11,594 nucleotides of DNA from JBHIFB01 sp046760905 (GTDB taxonomy: Bacteria; Gemmatimonadota; CAZMKB01), in the NCBI GenBank assembly GCA_046760905.1, contig JBHIFB010000105.1, forward strand, positions 1 to 11,594, written 5' to 3'. The notes under the pieces are model-generated. The model had not been told where the DNA came from and did not search any database. It worked only from the letters and a program-made list of their open reading frames with translations. The position numbers and the translations under genes were made by a program. Shown here one piece after another: positions 7,435 through 11,594 of this stretch (position 1 is the first letter of the stretch; every line of letters starts with the position of its first letter).

Positions 7435-7875
7435 ATGAGGCGCTTGAGAAAGATCAAAGGCTTCACGCTCATCGAGTTGATGATAGTGGTGGCAATCATC
7501 GGTATCCTTGCCGCTATCGCTATCCCCAACTTCATCGGTATGCAGAAGAGAGCGAAAACATCCGAGGTGAAATCGTCACTCGGAGAGATGCGGACTCTCG
7601 AAGAAGCGTACAGAGCGGAGAATGAAACTTACGTCGGTGTTCCGCCAATGGCACAGATACCGGCGGGCCTCCACACGGATAATGATGCCGATGCCGATAA
7701 TATGGCTGAGATCGGCTTCCATCCGAAGGGTCTGACCAGATATGCCTACACATTGACTGCGGCTGATTCTTCGTCTTTCACAGCTCAGGGTTCAGGAAAC
7801 ATCGATACAGACGCTGGTGTGGACACCTGGACCATCAACGAAGACGGCACACTGACTCACACGGCGGTGGATTAA
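7435..7875 (+). CDS. pilA: Type IV major pilin (prepilin) PilA
   Basis: Structural subunit of the pilus. 146 aa with a 9-residue basic leader and the prepilin peptidase site G9|F10 (KG|FTLIE). Glu at mature position 5 (E14) is present, and the hydrophobic N-terminal helix runs to about residue 35. The globular part has a TRYAYTLT strand and a DTWTINEDGTLTHT C-terminal strand pair, as in deltaproteobacterial-type pilins. It contains no cysteine, so the disulfide-closed D-region of Pseudomonas or Neisseria pilins is absent. Two acidic loops, D82-D88 (alternating Asp with Asn/Ala) and D124-D130, could bind calcium (inference). The gene stands alone between a sigma-54 promoter and a hairpin, and a good ribosome site AAAGGAG ends 6 nt before the ATG, as expected for the most highly expressed gene here. 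Minor pilins and prepilin peptidase are not in the window. Confidence 0.95.
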   Translation: MRRLRKIKGFTLIELMIVVAIIGILAAIAIPNFIGMQKRAKTSEVKSSLGEMRTLEEAYRAENETYVGVPPMAQIPAGLHTDNDADADNMAEIGFHPKGLTRYAYTLTAADSSSFTAQGSGNIDTDAGVDTWTINEDGTLTHTAVD

Positions 7876-7936
7876 TCTTAGTTCTTACCGATTTGCCATC
7901 GTTGTGAGTTTACCTCAGTGGATCCTTGAACATTTC

Positions 7937-7970
7937 GGAGACCTCGTCGGCTGCGACGAGGTCTCCTGCT
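7937..7970 (+). terminator. Strong hairpin after pilA (terminator or 3' stabiliser)
   Basis: Perfect 13-bp inverted repeat: GGAGACCTCGTCG (7937-7949), 4-base loop GCTG (7950-7953), CGACGAGGTCTCC (7954-7966). It begins 61 nt after the pilin stop and ends 20 nt before the next start codon. It is followed by TGCTTAATAA and not by a clean T-run, so termination may be incomplete. A plausible role is to stop most pilin transcripts, or protect their 3' end, while allowing limited readthrough into the ABC genes and pilR. Confidence 0.7.
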
Positions 7971-7986
7971 TAATAAGAGGGAGGAC

Positions 7987-8925
7987 ATGCAGCGAGTCGC
8001 CATATCCCTGAGAAACATCACAAAAAGTTTCCCCACCGGTTTCCTGGGCAGTAAGAAAAGGGAGGTAATTCGTGATCTGGACCTGGACGTGAAGAGGGGC
8101 GAGGTGTTTGGGTATATAGGTCCAAACGGAGCTGGCAAGACCACTACAATAGGCCTCATTCTCGGACTGATTAAGCCAAACACCGGAACAATACACATAC
8201 TCGGCCGCTTGTCTGAGGATCACGAAATCAGGTCGAAGATAGGAGCTCTTCCCGAGCAACCATATTTCTACCCGCATCTTTCAGCGTCGGAACTACTCGA
8301 TTATTACGGCAGGTTATGCTGTATAGAAAGGGAGGAGAGAAAAAGAAGAGTATGTATGCTTCTCGAAATGATGGGACTTGAGAAACACGCCGGGGTGAGG
8401 TTGAGGAGGTATTCGAGGGGGATGTTGCAGAGATTCGCCATCGCACAATCACTGATAAATGATCCGGAAATCCTTATCTTCGATGAACCTTTCTCAGGAT
8501 TGGATCTTATCGGCAGGAAGGACATGATGAAGATAATGCTCGATCTAAAATCGAAGGGGAAAACGATTTTCTTCAGTACCCATATCCTCTCAGATGTTCA
8601 GTATCTTGCAGACAGAGTGGGTCTACTTGCCCGTGGTCAGTTGATTCGTGTTGTGGATGGGGATGAGTTCAGACGGAACTCGACTGATGAGATAGAGATC
8701 GAGCTGACGGGAGTCGATGCCCAGGCCATTGACACCCTCAGGCAATTCTCATATGAAGTGGCTTCGAATAATGGTAAAACGGTGCTTTTTGTCCGGGGGA
8801 ACGAGCATTTTACAAAAATCATGGAACACACTCTCAGAAACGGATACAGGGTTGAGAAAGTGGTTCCCCGCCTCAAGTTCCTTGAGGATGTATTTTCTCA
8901 GGAGATGGAGGGCGTGGTAGAATGA
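7987..8925 (+). CDS. ABC-type exporter ATPase of the pilus cluster (PilH-like)
   Basis: 312-aa cytoplasmic nucleotide-binding subunit of an ABC-2 type transporter. Seen: Walker A GPNGAGKT (45-52), Q-loop Q91, signature YSRGMLQR (141-148, the form usual in drug/lipid exporter ATPases in place of LSGGQ), Walker B ILIFDEP (162-168), D-loop SGLD (170-173) and H-loop H199. Residues from about 220 form a C-terminal accessory domain common in the CcmA/NatA-like class. The ribosome site GAGGGAGG lies directly before the ATG. Its TGA overlaps the permease start (ATGA), so the two are translationally coupled. Myxococcus xanthus has an ABC transporter (PilG, PilH, PilI) in its pil cluster that is needed for pilus formation, and this gene is the likely PilH counterpart by position and family. 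That assignment is inference, and the name clashes with the unrelated chemotaxis-type PilH of Pseudomonas. The substrate is unknown. Confidence 0.9.
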   Translation: MQRVAISLRNITKSFPTGFLGSKKREVIRDLDLDVKRGEVFGYIGPNGAGKTTTIGLILGLIKPNTGTIHILGRLSEDHEIRSKIGALPEQPYFYPHLSASELLDYYGRLCCIEREERKRRVCMLLEMMGLEKHAGVRLRRYSRGMLQRFAIAQSLINDPEILIFDEPFSGLDLIGRKDMMKIMLDLKSKGKTIFFSTHILSDVQYLADRVGLLARGQLIRVVDGDEFRRNSTDEIEIELTGVDAQAIDTLRQFSYEVASNNGKTVLFVRGNEHFTKIMEHTLRNGYRVEKVVPRLKFLEDVFSQEMEGVVE

Positions 8926-9683
8926 AGGTGTTTGCAATAGCACGGAATACTTTCAGGGAGACAATGAGGGATAAAATATTTTATAACCTCCTCATTTTCT
9001 ATATCGCGATGGTCTCTATCGCGATATTTCTGGGAGGTCTCTCCATCGGTGAGGACGAGAAAATCATCAAAGATATAGGACTGTCCGGCATGGCTATATT
9101 TGGGGCTCTCATTACTATTTTTATTGGAATAGGCTTGATCAACCAGGAGGTTGACAGACGCACTATATATACCGTGCTTTCGAGACCTGTGAGCAGGACA
9201 GAGTTCATACTCGGAAAATTTGTCGGCCTTTCCACGTTGGTTGTTGTGAATGTAGTTATTATGACCCTCTGCCTCCTGCTTATACTCTTCGGGGTGACCG
9301 GTCATTTTGATGTTTCTATCCTCTTGCCGCTTCCATTTCTATTTATGGAGTTCCTTCTGCTCTCTGCCCTTGCCATCATGTTCTCATGCTTATCGACCCC
9401 TACCCTAAGTGCCATCTTCACCCTATCCCTATATGTCCTCGGCCATTTGAGCCCTGAGCTCCGGGATATAGGAATGAGTGGAGACACTCTTTTGAACCGT
9501 GTCACATCTCTATTGTACAGGGTCATTCCGAATCTGGAGAACCTTAATCTTCGTGAAGAGGCGGTGTACTCCTTGCAAGTTGATTCGTCAGTGCTGGTTT
9601 ATTCTGTGATCTACAGCCTCTTTTACACCGCGATTCTTCTTGCTTTGAGCGTCTGCATATTCGGGAGAAAGGATTTGAGATAG
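8922..9683 (+). CDS. ABC-2 type transporter permease of the pilus cluster (PilI-like)
   Basis: 253-aa integral membrane protein that pairs with the ATPase encoded just upstream (4-nt ATGA overlap). It opens with the ARNTFRETMRDK segment, typical of NosY-like ABC-2 permeases, which forms the amphipathic N-terminal helix. Six hydrophobic stretches follow, near residues 20-42, 56-75, 100-125, 131-155, 158-175 and 224-247. The cytoplasmic NQEVDRRTIYTVLSRPVSR segment after the second stretch is the conserved coupling region of this family. A long, probably periplasmic, loop lies at about 176-223. It matches the place of PilI in the Myxococcus-type pil clusters, but sequence alone gives no substrate. 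A 10-bp perfect inverted repeat (9001-9027) falls in its first membrane segment. Confidence 0.88.
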   Translation: MKVFAIARNTFRETMRDKIFYNLLIFYIAMVSIAIFLGGLSIGEDEKIIKDIGLSGMAIFGALITIFIGIGLINQEVDRRTIYTVLSRPVSRTEFILGKFVGLSTLVVVNVVIMTLCLLLILFGVTGHFDVSILLPLPFLFMEFLLLSALAIMFSCLSTPTLSAIFTLSLYVLGHLSPELRDIGMSGDTLLNRVTSLLYRVIPNLENLNLREEAVYSLQVDSSVLVYSVIYSLFYTAILLALSVCIFGRKDLR

Positions 9684-9684
9684 G

Positions 9685-10539
9685 ATGAAAGGCGTAATAA
9701 AAAAGGCAATGATGATTCTACCAATGGTTATTATAATAATTCTCTTGCAGCAGGAGCTCGATGCAAAAAAAGTCACACATGAAGAAGCAGGTACGGTCGA
9801 GCAGTTACCGGATCCACAGGTCCTCAAGTACCTTTCACTTGGATTCGAGGAAGTGATCGCAGACTTTTACTGGTTTAAAGCGGTCTTGTATGCAGGATCC
9901 GAAGTGGGGAGTATGGATTACGACTATTTCTTATCCCTCATAGATCTCGTGACGGCTCTCGACCCGCAGTTTCAGTATCCTTACCTGTTTGGAAGCATTA
10001 TTATGTCTGTCGAGGCTGACGACTATGAGGCTTCTGACAGACTGCTCATGAAAGGATTCAGCTTCCACAGAAAGTCCTGGCGATTTCCATTCGGTCTCGG
10101 GTACAATTCCTATTTCAATCATGGTGACCCGAAGAAGGCGGCCCGCTATCTGGGGATCGCATCGAAGTTGCCAGAACACCCATCTTATCTCCCCTCACTC
10201 GTCTCAAGACTGTACCACGAGGCCGGGAGTTCAGATTTGGCCATCAGGTTTCTCGAGACGATGATACAGGATACTCCCGAGGGAGCACAGAGGAAAAAAT
10301 TAATGCAGCGCCTCGAAGCGCTTAGAATGATAAGATATCTGGAGAAGATAGCCGATAGCTACAGAAGGGACCTGAGAAAGGAACCCGAGGCAATCGATGA
10401 CCTTGTAAGAGCAGGATATTTAAGAGCGATACCTTCAGATCCATATGGAGGAGAGTTCTACCTCGATAAGTGCGGCAGAGTTCTATCTACGAGCAAGTTG
10501 AGACCCGTCCAGAATATGACACGAGGGGGAGAATCATGA
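9685..10539 (+). CDS. Membrane-anchored TPR-like protein of the pilus ABC module
   Basis: 284 aa. A basic N-terminus and one hydrophobic segment (about residues 8-23) suggest an inner-membrane anchor or uncleaved signal with the rest in the periplasm. The segment YLSLGFEEVIADFYWFKAV (50-68) resembles the conserved opening of a family of TPR-like proteins found beside pilus ABC genes. Helical repeat-like stretches follow to about residue 225. The C-terminus (DPYGGEFYLDKCGRVLSTS) resembles the DP-x-G-x-x-Y end seen in pseudopilins and this family. It starts 1 nt after the permease stop and its TGA overlaps the pilR start (ATGA), so it is coupled on both sides. It may correspond to the third component (PilG) of the Myxococcus PilGHI system, but I cannot confirm this from sequence. 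TPR repeats were judged by eye and are degenerate. Confidence 0.7.
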   Translation: MKGVIKKAMMILPMVIIIILLQQELDAKKVTHEEAGTVEQLPDPQVLKYLSLGFEEVIADFYWFKAVLYAGSEVGSMDYDYFLSLIDLVTALDPQFQYPYLFGSIIMSVEADDYEASDRLLMKGFSFHRKSWRFPFGLGYNSYFNHGDPKKAARYLGIASKLPEHPSYLPSLVSRLYHEAGSSDLAIRFLETMIQDTPEGAQRKKLMQRLEALRMIRYLEKIADSYRRDLRKEPEAIDDLVRAGYLRAIPSDPYGGEFYLDKCGRVLSTSKLRPVQNMTRGGES

Positions 10540-11594
10540 TGAGAAAGAGCGTATTAGTCGTTGATGACGAAGAAAACATGAGGAGTATGCTAAGCGACAT
10601 CCTCGTAAAGGAGGGATACGAGGTGGAATGTTCGCCTGACGGAGAGATAGCACTGAAAGAGATGATGGAGAAGAGCTATGATTTCATTCTGTGCGACATA
10701 AAGATGCCAAGGCTCGATGGGCTGGGGCTTTTGAGGGCCCTTCAGGAGAAATCCATGGATTCTACAATCATCATGATGTCCGCATATGGCACCATTGACA
10801 CAGCGGTGGAGGCCATGAAACTGGGCGCATATGACTATATATCAAAGCCTTTCAAGACCGATGAAATAATTCTCACTCTGCTCAAGGCAGAGGAGCGGGA
10901 AAGGCTGAAGAACGAGAATCTCAGGCTAAAAGAGGAGATCAGCAAGGAATACAGTTTCGAGAACATAGTCTCCGGCAGCGAAAAGATGCATCGTGTATTC
11001 GAACTGATAAAGAAAATAGCAGATTATAAATCGACTGTGCTCATCTCTGGTGATAGCGGTACTGGGAAAGAGCTTGTTGCAAGAGCCATACATCAGAACA
11101 GCTCAAGGAAAAGAAAACCTTTTGTGGCCATCAATTGCGGTGCCATCCCGGAAAATCTCTTAGAGTCCGAACTTTTCGGGCATGTGAGGGGAGCTTTCAC
11201 CGATGCACACAGGTCGAAAACCGGACTATTCGAGGAGGCCAACGGCGGTACACTCTTCCTCGATGAAATAGGAGAACTTCCTCTGCTTCTTCAGGTAAAA
11301 CTCCTTCGAGTGCTTCAGGACGAGGAGGTCAGAAGGGTGGGGGATGTGAAAGCGATAAAAGTCGATGTGAGGGTTATCGCAGCCACCACAAGGGATCTGG
11401 CGAAAGAGGTCGAGGCAGGGCGGTTCAGGGACGATCTTTACTACAGGCTGAACGTGCTGCCGATACGATTACCCCCCCTGAAGGAGCGTAAAGAAGACAT
11501 ACCGATACTTGCGGAGCACTTTATCAAGAAGTTCAATAACAGGCTCGGACTCAATGTTTCAGGTATCACTCAGGACGCTCTTGACTTCCTCACT
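10536..11594 (+). CDS. pilR: PilR-type NtrC-family response regulator, sigma-54 activator (3' partial)
   Basis: First 353 residues of an open frame cut by the window end. The receiver domain is intact: D10-D11, phospho-acceptor D54 (CDIKMP), S82 and K104 (KPF). A linker with a coiled-coil look (117-137) leads to the AAA+ sigma-54 interaction domain: Walker A GDSGTGKE (172-179, Asp where Glu is usual), the loop GAFTDA (219-224, a known variant of GAFTGA) and Walker B GGTLFLDE (237-244). The arginine-finger region RDDLYYRLNVLPIRLPPL follows. The DNA-binding Fis-type HTH should lie downstream and is not seen. The start is ATG 10536, overlapping the previous stop, with a second ATG at 10539; GAGGGGGAG lies upstream. 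Expected role: activates sigma-54 promoters such as that of pilA. It is separated from the pilS-like gene by four genes. It could be another NtrC-type regulator (e.g. Nla/ZraR-like), but context favours PilR. Confidence 0.88.
   Translation, partial: MMRKSVLVVDDEENMRSMLSDILVKEGYEVECSPDGEIALKEMMEKSYDFILCDIKMPRLDGLGLLRALQEKSMDSTIIMMSAYGTIDTAVEAMKLGAYDYISKPFKTDEIILTLLKAEERERLKNENLRLKEEISKEYSFENIVSGSEKMHRVFELIKKIADYKSTVLISGDSGTGKELVARAIHQNSSRKRKPFVAINCGAIPENLLESELFGHVRGAFTDAHRSKTGLFEEANGGTLFLDEIGELPLLLQVKLLRVLQDEEVRRVGDVKAIKVDVRVIAATTRDLAKEVEAGRFRDDLYYRLNVLPIRLPPLKERKEDIPILAEHFIKKFNNRLGLNVSGITQDALDFLT

Noticed and set aside
7344..7625. + strand frame starting inside the pilA promoter
   Set aside because: It begins at the sigma-54 element, before the predicted RNA start, and overlaps pilA out of frame.
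1..11594. CRISPR arrays, tRNA/rRNA genes, insertion sequences or attachment sites
   Set aside because: No repeat-spacer pattern, cloverleaf, transposase or terminal repeats were seen; the window is almost fully coding on one strand.

Overview
The window is one strand-uniform block of a bacterial type IV pilus (T4P) locus. All ten genes read on the + strand with short gaps or 4-nt overlaps. The organism is a Gram-negative-type bacterium. The order pilB-pilT-pilC-pilS-like-pilA, followed by an ABC exporter and pilR, resembles the pil clusters of Myxococcus and Geobacter. Base composition is near half GC by eye. Arginine is written mostly AGA/AGG and isoleucine often ATA, evenly across all genes, so nothing looks recently acquired. 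This codon use is unlike typical Proteobacteria and would suit an uncultivated deltaproteobacterial-like or FCB-type lineage, but I cannot name the taxon.

Region 1 (1-1326) holds the 3' part of an M28/glutaminyl-cyclase-like metalloenzyme and a small membrane-anchored ComEA-like helix-hairpin-helix protein. Region 2 (1327-5452) is pilB, pilT, pilC: the extension motor with an N-terminal MshEN domain, the retraction motor and the inner-membrane platform. A sigma-54-like element sits just before pilB. Region 3 (5482-7188) is a PilS-like membrane sensor in the usual pilS position, but its phospho-acceptor histidine is a lysine and its N, G1 and G2 boxes are damaged. Region 4 (7189-7970) is a 246-bp regulatory gap with a strong sigma-54 promoter, the major pilin gene, and a perfect 13-bp hairpin after it. 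Region 5 (7987-11594) is an ABC ATPase, an ABC-2 permease, a TPR-like membrane-anchored protein and a PilR-type sigma-54 activator cut by the window end. These four are tightly or translationally coupled.

Inferred logic: PilR, with an intact receiver, drives sigma-54 promoters in front of pilA and probably pilB. The pilin transcript is largely stopped at the hairpin, and readthrough would supply the ABC module and PilR itself, giving a feedback loop. The most unusual point is that the sensor in the pilS position looks like a pseudokinase, so PilR must be phosphorylated by another kinase or controlled in another way.
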